From: SICV01 sp964372375
GTDB lineage: Archaea; Nanobdellota; Nanobdellia; Pacearchaeales; GW2011-AR1
Assembly: GCA_964372375.1 (NCBI GenBank)
Contig: CAYJQF010000010.1
Location: forward strand, 1-19,190
Length of the DNA stretch: 19,190 nt
Reading direction: 5' to 3'
How positions within the stretch are numbered: the first letter of the stretch is position 1; each line of letters begins with the position of its first letter. Of the stretch, positions 5,789 to 13,433 are shown one piece after another. Under the pieces are notes generated by a model. That model was not told the origin of the DNA, made no database searches, and worked only from the letters and a program-made list of their open reading frames with translations. Made by a program: the position numbers and the translations under genes.

Positions 5789-6286
5789 TTACCTCTTCTT
5801 AGAAAATTCTTCAATTGCACTAATGATTTGAGTAATAAGGTCTTGAGTGATAAAAAGAGAAGATTTTGATTTAAGTTCTTGCACTTTTACAAGCGCTTCC
5901 TGTTTGGTGAGCATTTTTTCTCTAAAAGCTCGAAGAAGTAAACCGACGGTTCCGTGAACTTCAAGACTGTATTTTTTCGCAGCTTCTCGTGCTTCCAAAT
6001 CATCAGTAAGAAAATAGTCGGCCTTCTGCTGTAAAGCAAGGGAAATAGCACTCGCTTCTCCTAAATCGAGGTTATACTGATTAGTAAACATCTTAACACG
6101 ATCTTTTGCCTCATTTATCAATGAAACAATCTTTACTCTTTTAGGAATACGCACAGCATATTTCTTAAGCTCTTCTTCCACTTCTCGCGGTATCTCAACA
6201 GATAAAAAGATGTCAAATGCCTTAAGAATACCTATCTCAAAAAGATGCAGAATTGGTCCGGTGTTTGATACTGCTCTACCTGCCAT
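5789..6286 (-). CDS. PIN-domain toxin (VapC-like / DUF3368 type)
   Basis: A predicted Mg-dependent ribonuclease, the toxin of a VapBC-type pair. The preferred start is the ATG at 6286 (MAGRAVSNTGPILHLFEIG), giving 165 aa; a TTG at 6301 would add five residues. Family signatures: SNTGPI at the N-terminus (Asn in place of the usual Asp, as often in DUF3368 PIN proteins), LDLGEASAISLALQQ in the middle with the acidic GE, and DYFLTDDLEAREAAKKYSLE with the DD pair, then the C-terminal LTKQEALVKVQELK helix. The ATG lies inside the end of the antitoxin gene (11-nt overlap), so the pair is coupled. Cellular targets of such PIN toxins are tRNAs or mRNAs; which one applies here cannot be told. Confidence 0.85.
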   Translation of the reverse strand: MAGRAVSNTGPILHLFEIGILKAFDIFLSVEIPREVEEELKKYAVRIPKRVKIVSLINEAKDRVKMFTNQYNLDLGEASAISLALQQKADYFLTDDLEAREAAKKYSLEVHGTVGLLLRAFREKMLTKQEALVKVQELKSKSSLFITQDLITQIISAIEEFSKKR

Positions 6287-6488
6287 GCAATCCCCATGCA
6301 ATGTCCTCCTTTACTGCGGACTCGAGCTGCGCAATCTTCTGCTTTTTAATCAGCTCCCGTATCGCATCTCGTATTAATTCGGATTTATTCGCATACCATC
6401 CCTGCTTAATCAGCTCTTCCATTTCATCTACAATGCGTTTGGTTACCTTAGCCGGAACTGTTTCCATTGTCGATTTTGCTTCTACCAT
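6276..6488 (-). CDS. Ribbon-helix-helix antitoxin (VapB/CopG-like)
   Basis: A 70-aa DNA-binding antitoxin that should neutralise the PIN toxin encoded next to it and repress the operon. The ribbon-helix-helix fold is seen as the strand ETVPAKVTKRIV, helix VDEMEELIKQG, then YANKSELIRDAIRELIKKQK, where the SELIR motif begins the second helix. The last 20 residues (AQLESAVKEDIAWGLHGR) are the likely toxin-binding tail. The start at 6488 fits the TATA spacing (about 25 bp), so the message is leaderless; an internal Met at residue 8 is possible but less likely. A 12-bp-arm palindrome at 6487-6514 begins at the start codon and covers the TATA element, which suits autorepression. Confidence 0.88.
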   Translation of the reverse strand: MVEAKSTMETVPAKVTKRIVDEMEELIKQGWYANKSELIRDAIRELIKKQKIAQLESAVKEDIAWGLHGR

Positions 6489-6514
6489 AAAGTATTACTC
6501 TGGTAATACTTTAT
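6487..6514. promoter_or_regulatory. Operator palindrome and TATA of the PIN/RHH pair
   Basis: ATAAAGTATTAC (6487-6498) and GTAATACTTTAT (6503-6514) are perfect inverted arms around TCTG. The minus-strand TATATAAA (6510-6517) overlaps one arm, and the start codon touches the other. RHH antitoxin dimers bind such repeats, so occupancy would block TBP and initiation. Confidence 0.7.
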
Positions 6515-6556
6515 ATATTTTTCTCTTCTAATATATTACTTAATAGTGGTTACAAA

Positions 6557-6571
6557 TAGAAAGGTTTAAAT
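6557..6571 (+). promoter_or_regulatory. BRE/TATA promoter before a startless frame
   Basis: TAGAAAGGTTTAAAT matches the promoter of the 13434 gene almost exactly (TAGAAAGGTTTAAATA). Spacing predicts a transcript start near 6594. No canonical start codon of a long frame lies there. Confidence 0.45.
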
Positions 6572-6754
6572 TTCAGCAATAACATTCCTCGTTTTGAATT
6601 TTATACGTGGCTAGAAGCAATCAATTATAGTGTAAATACACTTAGCCCTTGTGTCATAATTATTCCCGATGATAAGATGACTCAGCTCAATGCACTAAAA
6701 GGAAAAGAGAAGGAAAAGTTTGAGAAATATTTGGTAGGAAAGTTCAGTCACTAA
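6560..6754 (+). pseudogene. Startless reading frame downstream of a strong promoter
   Basis: The frame is open from after a TAG at 6557-6559 to TAA at 6752-6754, 64 codons, with no ATG or GTG before residue 42. The encoded sequence is protein-like: NNIPRFEFYTWLEAINYSVN, then TLSPCVIIIPDDKMTQLNAL and KGKEKEKFEKYLVGKFSH. A short ORF from the ATG at 6683 would give 23 aa. Its stop overlaps the stop of the UvrD-family gene on the other strand. I recognise no family. It may be a truncated gene remnant, or the promoter may make a short RNA and the frame be incidental. Confidence 0.3.
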
Positions 6755-9753
6755 CTTCCATACACATATTCAGTACAAAAAGCACAATTCTTCTCAGGGG
6801 GACACGCCTGAAACCCTTTCGTAAAAGCGTTCGTAATCTGCCTCGCCGTTTCAATCAATTCCTGCTCTACCTCATACACATTGAATGCCATCCTGCCGTC
6901 AACTGCCCGTGCACTACCTGCAGTATCAATATGAAACTCCAAAGGCTTGTCCTGCTTAAGCATGTCAAGGGTAACTGCTTTTACTTTTCCTAAACCAAGC
7001 TGTCCTGCCGCTAACGCATAATAGCCGAGCTGCCAGTTTCGATGCTGCGGAGAAATAAAGCTCTTCCCCGTCTTATAATCAATAATCTCAAGGCCACCCG
7101 AAGTGGTATCTATCCGATCAGCAAAACCAGTAAACTGAAATCCTCCTAGTGTTGCCCGCAATTCCTGCTCAGTCTTTGATTTCTCGCTATATTTATGCCT
7201 ATTCCGTTCATAAAATACTTTAATCATTGCCAATGCATCCGCCAGTTCCACAGACTGCCACTCTTCATGCAAATGCAGTTCCCGTGCATAGTCCTCAAAC
7301 TCCTTGCTACTGTGAAACCCATTAACCACGCCGTGCTCTAAAACTGCATGCACAAAACTCCCTAACCTGAGGGCTTCCCAGGAAATAGTTTTCCGTTCAG
7401 GCATGTGATACACATACTTATACTCATATTCTTTCTGGCATCCCGCAAACAATAAGAGCGCAGAAGGCGAGAATACTCTGCTTCTTTGTTCCGGCGGAGG
7501 AGATGCCTGGGCAATCTCCTTCTGCAGCAGTGCATCAAACTCTTTAGTCCTGAGCAAGGAAGCAAAGGTTAGTCTACCAGGTTCATTGCTTGCCGGCACA
7601 GCTTTTTCTTCTTTGTCTTGAATATAGTGCACATCTGGATTTTCCTTGTAGTTGATTTCCTCCAAAAATTGCGAAGCAAAGAAGGGCTTGCCAGCATACT
7701 CCAAAGCATACATCAAAATAAGCTTTTCTTTAGCTCTCGTAAACGCAACATAACACAGTCTCCGTTCTTCCAAAAGTTGGTGATGTTTTTCAAAGGCAGC
7801 AATGGCATCATCTCGCTCATCTTCATGTATATTCTTCAGGTGCGCCAGCTCAGGCAACAATTCAGCAGGAAGTAACGTATACGCCTGAATTCTCTCAAGA
7901 GGAAATCGTTTCTGCGCCATATTCGTAATAATAACCGTTCGATATTCCAAACCCTTAGTAGCGTGTAAGGTCATCAATCGAACACCTGTTTTTTCCAAGC
8001 CAGCCGCCTCAAATTCAATGCCTAAAGCAGTTACAATATCCAGATAGTGCAAAAAACTGGAAACATCGGGCCCGTACATACTCGAGTGCTGCTGTGCAAG
8101 CTCTAAAAGCTTATGCAAATGTGCTTCGATTTCCTCATGCGCCGGCATTAGTTCATCACTGCTTGTAACTAAACCAGTAATCCGATACACTTCCAGTAAC
8201 AATTCAGTAATGGGCTTATCCAAAACTGCCTGAAGAGCCTGTAATCGCTCGATAACAACATGCATACCTCTTTTTCCCGAGATAGATAAGGATAACGTTT
8301 CCGCTGAGCTCATCATTTTTTTAGTCAGGGGTTCTTTTTTCTCTTCCAGAGCTTGCTTTATGAATTTCCCTAAAGCGATTAAATCTTCTGGAAGAAAGTC
8401 TAATTGATAGAGCAAGTCCCACCACGCCTGCTCTCCTCCGGGCAGCTCTTTATGCAACAAATGTGCAATGGTCAGATAATCCAAGACAGTTTTTATAGCG
8501 GGATGCTTTAATAAATTACTCTTCGTAACAGCACTATATGCAATGCCTGCCTGCTCCAATGCTCTTCTGATTAAAATGCCTTGCTGATGAGTTCTAAACA
8601 TGACGCAAATCTCTTCTGCAAGCACGCCTGCCTGCCTTTCTCGTCCAACCAACTCGACCACTTTCCGCGCCTCCTCTTTCCCGCTCTGCAACTCATAGAC
8701 TTCTAGTTCCTGCCCTTCCCTCTTTTCATAATTGTTGACTAAGAAACACTCCTCCTTGTTCTCATAATTTCGTTCTATAAGACGATGCGCATTCCGCAAT
8801 ACTTTATTCGGAGAGCGATACGAAGTAGCAAGGTTGAATATAGATTCTTTGCTAACCGCAAAATTCCTCTTAAATAGTTGCAGATTATCCTTATACGCCC
8901 CTCTAAATCGGTAGATAGACTGATTCACATCCCCTACTACCATACTATTCCCTGAAGGGCACACCGCTTTAAGAAAATCAAGCTGCACCTTGTTCGTATC
9001 TTGGAATTCATCAACAATAATATATGCAAAAGCATCTGCCAATTCAGGATGCTTCTCTAACAGCACTAAAGCGTACGCATTCAAATCAGCATAATCGAGA
9101 TAGCCGTGCTTCTGTTTAATTTTTTCATACGCTTCCCATACCACTATAAACTTCCTGATGTCAAGCAGCGCCTTTTCTTTCTTTACCTCGGTGAATACGA
9201 GTGACGTATACTGTTTGTCCTTCTGTAAATGCATGGTCTGCAATTGAAATTGCAATTGCTCAACTCTTGTAGCCAGTTCTTCATTGCTCCTGTCTTTCAA
9301 CTTTCCAGCCAGATAGTTTCTCAATTCCTCAATGCTCACTCCCAAGTCTTTTGCCATACTCAAAGTATGAATATACTTATGGCACAATCCCGCAGGAGTT
9401 CTCAACGTTCGGTGCACTAAGACTTTCGCATCATCGGGAGTCAAAATAGCAAAATCCTCCTTGATGCCTATCTTGCTTCCGTGCTTTCGCAGCAAATCAG
9501 CGGCAAACGCATGAAACGTCTTAATGATCGGTTCCTTCCCCACTTCAATCTGCACTGCCTTCTGCACTCTGCTCTGTACATTAATTGCTGCTTCATTGGA
9601 AAAAGTGATGCATACTATCTTTTCACTTGGATACACCTTATTCGAAATCAGATATCGGATTTTCTCCACAATCGTATGTGTTTTTCCCGTACCTGCCCCT
9701 GCAAGCACGATGCACGGTCCGGTTGTTTTTTCCAGAATCTTTTGAATGCTCAT
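6751..9753 (-). CDS. UvrD-family helicase fused to RecB-like nuclease
   Basis: A superfamily 1 3'-5' DNA helicase with a C-terminal nuclease, probably acting in DNA end processing or repair as a single-chain AddAB/RecB-like enzyme. Numbered from the ATG at 9753 (1000 aa): Q-motif glutamine near the N-terminus, Walker A AGAGTGKT (18-25), TFSNEAA (Ia), VDEFQDTN (II, 247-254), VVGDVNQSIYRFRGA (III), SYRS (IV), LMTLHATKGLEY (V, about 593-604), RRLCYVAFTRAKEKLIL (VI). The PD-(D/E)XK nuclease follows: H802, GFADRID with D879, DYKTG with D892 and K894, and QLGYYALA (Q908). Cys772 with C984-x5-C990-x2-C993 suggests a 4Fe-4S cluster as in AddB and Cas4. TTTTTAA at 9775-9781 is 25 bp from the ATG. Confidence 0.93.
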   Translation of the reverse strand: MSIQKILEKTTGPCIVLAGAGTGKTHTIVEKIRYLISNKVYPSEKIVCITFSNEAAINVQSRVQKAVQIEVGKEPIIKTFHAFAADLLRKHGSKIGIKEDFAILTPDDAKVLVHRTLRTPAGLCHKYIHTLSMAKDLGVSIEELRNYLAGKLKDRSNEELATRVEQLQFQLQTMHLQKDKQYTSLVFTEVKKEKALLDIRKFIVVWEAYEKIKQKHGYLDYADLNAYALVLLEKHPELADAFAYIIVDEFQDTNKVQLDFLKAVCPSGNSMVVGDVNQSIYRFRGAYKDNLQLFKRNFAVSKESIFNLATSYRSPNKVLRNAHRLIERNYENKEECFLVNNYEKREGQELEVYELQSGKEEARKVVELVGRERQAGVLAEEICVMFRTHQQGILIRRALEQAGIAYSAVTKSNLLKHPAIKTVLDYLTIAHLLHKELPGGEQAWWDLLYQLDFLPEDLIALGKFIKQALEEKKEPLTKKMMSSAETLSLSISGKRGMHVVIERLQALQAVLDKPITELLLEVYRITGLVTSSDELMPAHEEIEAHLHKLLELAQQHSSMYGPDVSSFLHYLDIVTALGIEFEAAGLEKTGVRLMTLHATKGLEYRTVIITNMAQKRFPLERIQAYTLLPAELLPELAHLKNIHEDERDDAIAAFEKHHQLLEERRLCYVAFTRAKEKLILMYALEYAGKPFFASQFLEEINYKENPDVHYIQDKEEKAVPASNEPGRLTFASLLRTKEFDALLQKEIAQASPPPEQRSRVFSPSALLLFAGCQKEYEYKYVYHMPERKTISWEALRLGSFVHAVLEHGVVNGFHSSKEFEDYARELHLHEEWQSVELADALAMIKVFYERNRHKYSEKSKTEQELRATLGGFQFTGFADRIDTTSGGLEIIDYKTGKSFISPQHRNWQLGYYALAAGQLGLGKVKAVTLDMLKQDKPLEFHIDTAGSARAVDGRMAFNVYEVEQELIETARQITNAFTKGFQACPPEKNCAFCTEYVYGS

Positions 9754-9774
9754 CAACCTACCTTAAATAAGAAG

Positions 9775-9781
9775 TTAAAAA
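9775..9781 (-). promoter_or_regulatory. TATA element of the helicase-nuclease gene
   Basis: Minus-strand TTTTTAA is centred about 25 bp upstream of the ATG at 9753. This is why that ATG is preferred to the TTG three bases upstream. A second AT-rich box (9763-9770) is too close to the start. Confidence 0.45.
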
Positions 9782-9834
9782 GCTTTGTTATACCATCTCT
9801 CCATAACTCTAGCAAGCTTTAGGTTGCGGGTTCA

Positions 9835-9855
9835 GCGAAGTTCATAGAACTTCGC
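9835..9855. repeat. Hairpin spanning the aIF2 gamma stop codon
   Basis: GCGAAGTTC (9835-9843) and GAACTTCGC (9847-9855) are perfect 9-bp arms around ATA. The TGA stop (9844-9842) straddles the loop and one arm. It may be a 3'-end stability or termination signal, though no T-run follows. Confidence 0.5.
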
Positions 9856-11032
9856 CATACCCAATCAATCGCCAATGTCCTCCAATGTTCCTGGAAAGGG
9901 CAACATTGTCTCCTTTGAAAGGCACAACCGGTATCTTCAAACTAAATTCCAATTCATTACCTGCAAGCTTCTTAATCACACCAATGCTCATACTCGTATT
10001 GATGCTAAGTAATACTGATTCTGAAGCCTTCAAAGGTTCAACCTTCTGACTGCCTGAAAGGCCAAACACTTCGGGAAACAAAGTATACTTCACCTTTAAG
10101 CTAGTAACCGGCTCAGGCAACATGCCCTGCACCGAAGCAACGCATCCTGCCAACGCATCTCCCTTTCCTAAAGACATATCTAAGCTGGTTTCAATGCTCA
10201 TGCTCCCTCCAGGCGTTAGCGTAGTAACTATCTGAGAACCTTTAAACAATTTTAAGATGGAAGCAGTCAAGGTCTTATACTGATACTGATTTGCTTCTTT
10301 GAATGCCAAGCCCGGCTTAATCTCAATCTGGTCTCCCACCTGCAAAGTTCCCGAACGGAGCGTCCCTCCGAGCACTGCTCCCTGCAGTACTGCCGGCTTT
10401 GTTCCCGGCTTATTCACATCAAAACTTCTCGCTACTAAAAATACCGGCAACTTCTCTTCTCTCCGAACATCCAAGGGAATCGTTGCTAATGCCTCATAAA
10501 TCGCACTAATATTCACTTCCTGCTGTGCTGAAACAGGGATGATGGGTGCTGCATCATACTTTCCTTTCAAGAACGCCTTAATTTCCTGATAATTCTTCAC
10601 TGCTTGCTCCTTACTGACAAGATCAATCTTATTCTGAACCACAATAATATGTCTAATGTGCTTTGCCTGCAAGGCCATGACATGTTCTCTGGTCTGCGGC
10701 TTGATGCCTTCCTGGGCTGACACAACAAGGATTGCCGCATCCACAATCGCTGCTCCTGAAAGCATGATCGCCATGAGCATTTCATGCCCGGGCGCATCCA
10801 CAAATGAAACATGCCTTACTGGCTGTCCTTTACCTTCCCGATTGTACCTATTCTTGTCCTTATACAGAATGATATCTGCATATCCCAGCTTAATAGTAAT
10901 GCCCCGTTTCAATTCCTCAGAGTGAGTGTCTGTCCATTTTCCTGATATCTTATGTAACAGCGTCGTTTTCCCATGGTCAATGTGCCCGACAATGCCGATG
11001 TTAATCGTTTCTAGTTCTTGTTTCTGCTCCAT
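9842..11032 (-). CDS. eif2g: Translation initiation factor aIF2 subunit gamma
   Basis: The GTPase subunit of aIF2 delivers initiator Met-tRNA to the small subunit. At 396 aa it is slightly short for the family. Motifs: G1 GHIDHGKT (16-23), switch 1 RGITIKLGYADI (43-54), G3 DAPGHE (79-84), G4 NKID (134-137), G5 SAQ (168-170), followed by domains II and III, e.g. ARSFDVNKPG and PEPVTSLKVKYTLFPEVFG. The zinc knuckle usual between switch 1 and G3 is missing: that stretch is only YKDKNRYNREGKGQPVRH, with no Cys. The TATA element (about 11053-11061) is 25 bp from the ATG, so the message should be leaderless. It lies directly after rps6e. Confidence 0.96.
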   Translation of the reverse strand: MEQKQELETINIGIVGHIDHGKTTLLHKISGKWTDTHSEELKRGITIKLGYADIILYKDKNRYNREGKGQPVRHVSFVDAPGHEMLMAIMLSGAAIVDAAILVVSAQEGIKPQTREHVMALQAKHIRHIIVVQNKIDLVSKEQAVKNYQEIKAFLKGKYDAAPIIPVSAQQEVNISAIYEALATIPLDVRREEKLPVFLVARSFDVNKPGTKPAVLQGAVLGGTLRSGTLQVGDQIEIKPGLAFKEANQYQYKTLTASILKLFKGSQIVTTLTPGGSMSIETSLDMSLGKGDALAGCVASVQGMLPEPVTSLKVKYTLFPEVFGLSGSQKVEPLKASESVLLSINTSMSIGVIKKLAGNELEFSLKIPVVPFKGDNVALSRNIGGHWRLIGYGEVL

Positions 11033-11052
11033 AAAAGAGAAAGAAAAGCTTC

Positions 11053-11061
11053 TTTTAAAAA
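11053..11061 (-). promoter_or_regulatory. TATA element of the aIF2 gamma gene
   Basis: Minus-strand TTTTTAAAA is centred about 25 bp upstream of the ATG at 11032, inside the short gap after rps6e. It gives the gene its own leaderless promoter besides any read-through. Confidence 0.5.
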
Positions 11062-11077
11062 TGCTCTGGTCTAAAGA

Positions 11078-11503
11078 TTACGCAGCAGGAGGTGCAGCAG
11101 GTGCAGCTTCCGCCTTCACTGCTTTTGGTTTAGGTTGATTCTGTTCAGGGAAGATTTCTTCAAATTTCTTATTTCCTGCTTGTACAACCTTCAAATTAAG
11201 TTGTGCAGTGTTGGAAGAAATTTGTTTTCCCCGTACGGTCTTTCTCAGTCTGACTCCTGCTCGAGTATCCTGCATGCCAAATCCTTTAGTCAATAAGACT
11301 TTTTTTAAGCCAAGGCCTTCAGCATCTTTGCTTAATGGAAAACCAGCACTATCACTGCCTCCGCTAATAAGAAACAGGTATCCTTCCAATTCTGCCTTCA
11401 CGTCCTTGCCCGCAATGCTATCACCGATGCTCTTACCGGAAAAAGAGTCAGGCTCCAATTCCAGCTTCCACGCTTTGCCCTTGTCGCCAATAATAACCTT
11501 CAT
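11078..11503 (-). CDS. rps6e: Ribosomal protein S6e (eS6)
   Basis: A small-subunit ribosomal protein. The sequence has the family core: VIIGDKGKAWKLELEPDSFS, then GKSIGDSIAGKDVKAELEGY, LFLISGGSDSAGFPLSKDAE with the diagnostic GGSD..GFP, and KKVLLTKGFGMQDTRAGVRL with RKTVRGKQISSNTAQLNLKV. An Ala/Pro/Lys tail (about 25 residues) ends the protein. The start at 11503 (141 aa) fits a TATA element 25 bp upstream; the in-frame ATG at 11509 would add two residues. It lies between the aIF5B and aIF2 gamma genes, a cluster seen in many archaea. Confidence 0.94.
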   Translation of the reverse strand: MKVIIGDKGKAWKLELEPDSFSGKSIGDSIAGKDVKAELEGYLFLISGGSDSAGFPLSKDAEGLGLKKVLLTKGFGMQDTRAGVRLRKTVRGKQISSNTAQLNLKVVQAGNKKFEEIFPEQNQPKPKAVKAEAAPAAPPAA

Positions 11504-11524
11504 ACGCATTCATGAGAAAAGAGG

Positions 11525-11532
11525 TTTTTAAA
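11525..11532 (-). promoter_or_regulatory. TATA element of rps6e
   Basis: Minus-strand TTTAAAAA is centred 25-26 bp from the ATG at 11503, in the 40-bp gap after the aIF5B gene. Confidence 0.5.
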
Positions 11533-11549
11533 GCTATCTCAGGAAACTA

Positions 11550-13292
11550 TCAGATTCCCCCTCCTTCATGCTTCTGTTTCTTTATCCCTGCTAGTTCTTC
11601 CAATACCTGCAGTTCCCTGGCTGTCAAAATATCCTTATGCTTCTTAAACTGCTTGAACTGTGATGCTGAGATATCAGCATACAAATACGTGGTATCCTTC
11701 AGTCTCCTCTTAAATGCAATTCCCGGTAAAGCAAGAGCAAGTTCCTGGCCCTCAAGGGCTTCTGCAACTCCTGCCTTTTCCAATTGCAGGCTCTTTATTC
11801 TGGCAACGTCCTCTCCTTGCTCATCAATAAGAGGAATGCCCACTTTCACCTTTCCAACTAATACTCTAACTCCAAAAATGGCAGGATTGGAGTTTCTAAA
11901 CACATACTTCTTAAGAATTTCAAGCTTGCATATCGTCGCCAGGCCAAGCAGTTTCTCCTTCAAAATCCTGTCCTGCGTCTCCTTCCTCCAGAGCTGCAAG
12001 TCCTCAATCAACTTGTAAATAACATCATTCGTTAAAACTTTCACATTTCCAAGAGCCGTTATTTCTGTATCTACCTCAACATTAAATCCAACAATTACCG
12101 CATCTGAGGGATTACTCTCTAGATTTGCCTTCGCTGCAGCAAGATCGGCCTTTCCTATCTGCCCAATGCCTGCTTTAAGGATTTGTATCTTTTCCTGCCG
12201 TAATAATAAAAGTAAAGCTTCCAAACTGCCTAGGGAGTCAGCCTTAATGATAATTCCCTGCTTGTCCAATTTCGCAGGAGCAATTTCTTTCTTAAAAGCG
12301 AGAGTAACCTGCTCTAGGTTATTCTTAACTTCCTGAAAGGGCATTCCTGAAAGTATCTCCTCATTGGTAGCAAGCTGCATCCGTACACCAGTTGCAGCAA
12401 GCACTTGCTTTGCAGGAGTATAATGATGCGATAAAGGCACAATCTCCGCCAACGCCCTCACTTTCGCAATAATCGGCTCATTAAAACTTCCAATTACCAG
12501 CTCATCTCCTTCATCCAAGCTCCCATCGTATAATATGGCTTCTGCCCATTCTTGATTCTTGCTTTTTTTAACTTCTAAAATAACTCCCTTTGCATCCTCG
12601 CTCGTCTGTAATCGTTCTTTCAGGAATTTCTGGCACAAACCAGAAAGCACAAAGAGCAATTCAGGAATTCCTTCTTTAGTTCGAGCCGAACATGGAACCA
12701 GTGCAACTCGTTTAGTGAAATCCTCTACCTCCCAGTATAAGTCGCTCTGAAATCCGTGTCCTTGCAATGATGCCTGAAACTGGAGCAAGGCCTGGTCAAA
12801 TTCCTGCCTGACATGAATTGCCTGCTGCTCAACACTTTCTTTTATGGTAGCATGCTTTTTCCATCCAGAAATGCTGTCGATTTTATTTAACGCAATAAGA
12901 AAAGGAGTCTTTCCCGCTTTCAGTATTTGCAGTACTTCAGCAGTCTGCGGCTTGATTCCCTCTTTAATATTGACTACCAGAATAGCCAAATCGGCAAGGC
13001 TGCCTCCCCGTTTCCGTAAATTGATAAATGCCGCATGCCCGGGCGTGTCAATGAATAAGAAACCCGGAATAGTAAGCGCAATGCCTGATTGCTCCAAGAG
13101 CGGGCATGCCTTCTTAATTTGCTCTATCGGATACTTAGTAAAGCTGATTTTCTGGGTAATGCCTCCAGCCTCAGCCGCTTGGACGCTCGTTCCTCTAAAG
13201 CAATCGAGAATGCTTGTCTTGCCATGATCCACATGCCCGCATACCGTGACAATAGGTGCGCGCAAGTGCCTTTCTGTATTCTGAGTGTTCAT
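11550..13292 (-). CDS. infB: Translation initiation factor aIF5B (IF-2 type)
   Basis: A GTPase that promotes subunit joining in archaeal initiation, homologous to eIF5B and bacterial IF2. At 580 aa it matches the short archaeal form, without the long eukaryotic N-terminus. Motifs: G1 GHVDHGKT (19-26), G2 AGGITQKI (42-49), G3 DTPGHAAF (82-89), G4 NKID (136-139), G5 in LVPCSARTKEG. Further on are the domain III signature IIIKADSLGSLEALLLLLRQ and the domain IV region (VGKVKVGIPL). It has an SD-led start: GAGGAA lies 8 nt before the ATG, and the TATA at 13333-13340 gives a leader of about 18 nt, unlike its leaderless neighbours. It is first of the initiation-factor block. Confidence 0.97.
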   Translation of the reverse strand: MNTQNTERHLRAPIVTVCGHVDHGKTSILDCFRGTSVQAAEAGGITQKISFTKYPIEQIKKACPLLEQSGIALTIPGFLFIDTPGHAAFINLRKRGGSLADLAILVVNIKEGIKPQTAEVLQILKAGKTPFLIALNKIDSISGWKKHATIKESVEQQAIHVRQEFDQALLQFQASLQGHGFQSDLYWEVEDFTKRVALVPCSARTKEGIPELLFVLSGLCQKFLKERLQTSEDAKGVILEVKKSKNQEWAEAILYDGSLDEGDELVIGSFNEPIIAKVRALAEIVPLSHHYTPAKQVLAATGVRMQLATNEEILSGMPFQEVKNNLEQVTLAFKKEIAPAKLDKQGIIIKADSLGSLEALLLLLRQEKIQILKAGIGQIGKADLAAAKANLESNPSDAVIVGFNVEVDTEITALGNVKVLTNDVIYKLIEDLQLWRKETQDRILKEKLLGLATICKLEILKKYVFRNSNPAIFGVRVLVGKVKVGIPLIDEQGEDVARIKSLQLEKAGVAEALEGQELALALPGIAFKRRLKDTTYLYADISASQFKQFKKHKDILTARELQVLEELAGIKKQKHEGGGI

Positions 13293-13331
13293 GTTCCTTG
13301 TTCCTCAACATGAAAGCAGATGATAAAATAA

Positions 13332-13343
13332 GTATTTAAATAC
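13332..13343 (-). promoter_or_regulatory. Palindromic TATA element of the aIF5B gene
   Basis: GTATTTAAATAC is a 12-bp perfect palindrome containing minus-strand TTTAAATA. It is centred 45 bp upstream of the start codon, predicting a leader of about 18 nt that carries GAGGAA as a ribosome binding site (13301-13306). Confidence 0.55.
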
Positions 13344-13397
13344 GACGATTAAGATAAGAAAAAGACTTAATGCTATCACTTTTAAGTTACACGTAAT

Positions 13398-13412
13398 AGA
13401 AAGGTTTAAATA
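13398..13412 (+). promoter_or_regulatory. BRE/TATA promoter of the 195-aa gene (leaderless)
   Basis: TAGAAAGGTTTAAATA contains a BRE-like purine stretch and TTTAAATA (13405-13412), centred 25-26 bp before the ATG at 13434. Confidence 0.65.
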
Positions 13413-13433
13413 ATGTAGAACAAGGAAACGTAG

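Noticed and set aside
9825..9845. tRNA T-arm-like GGGTTC sequence near 9827
   Set aside because: No acceptor, D or anticodon stems could be fitted around it; no tRNA gene was found anywhere in the window.
11512..12018. 168-codon plus-strand frame opposite the aIF5B gene
   Set aside because: It lies wholly antisense to a highly conserved GTPase gene and its composition (Ser, Cys, Phe-rich) is that of an antisense shadow.
12844..13227. 127-codon plus-strand frame opposite the aIF5B GTPase domain
   Set aside because: Antisense shadow of the conserved G-domain; no promoter.
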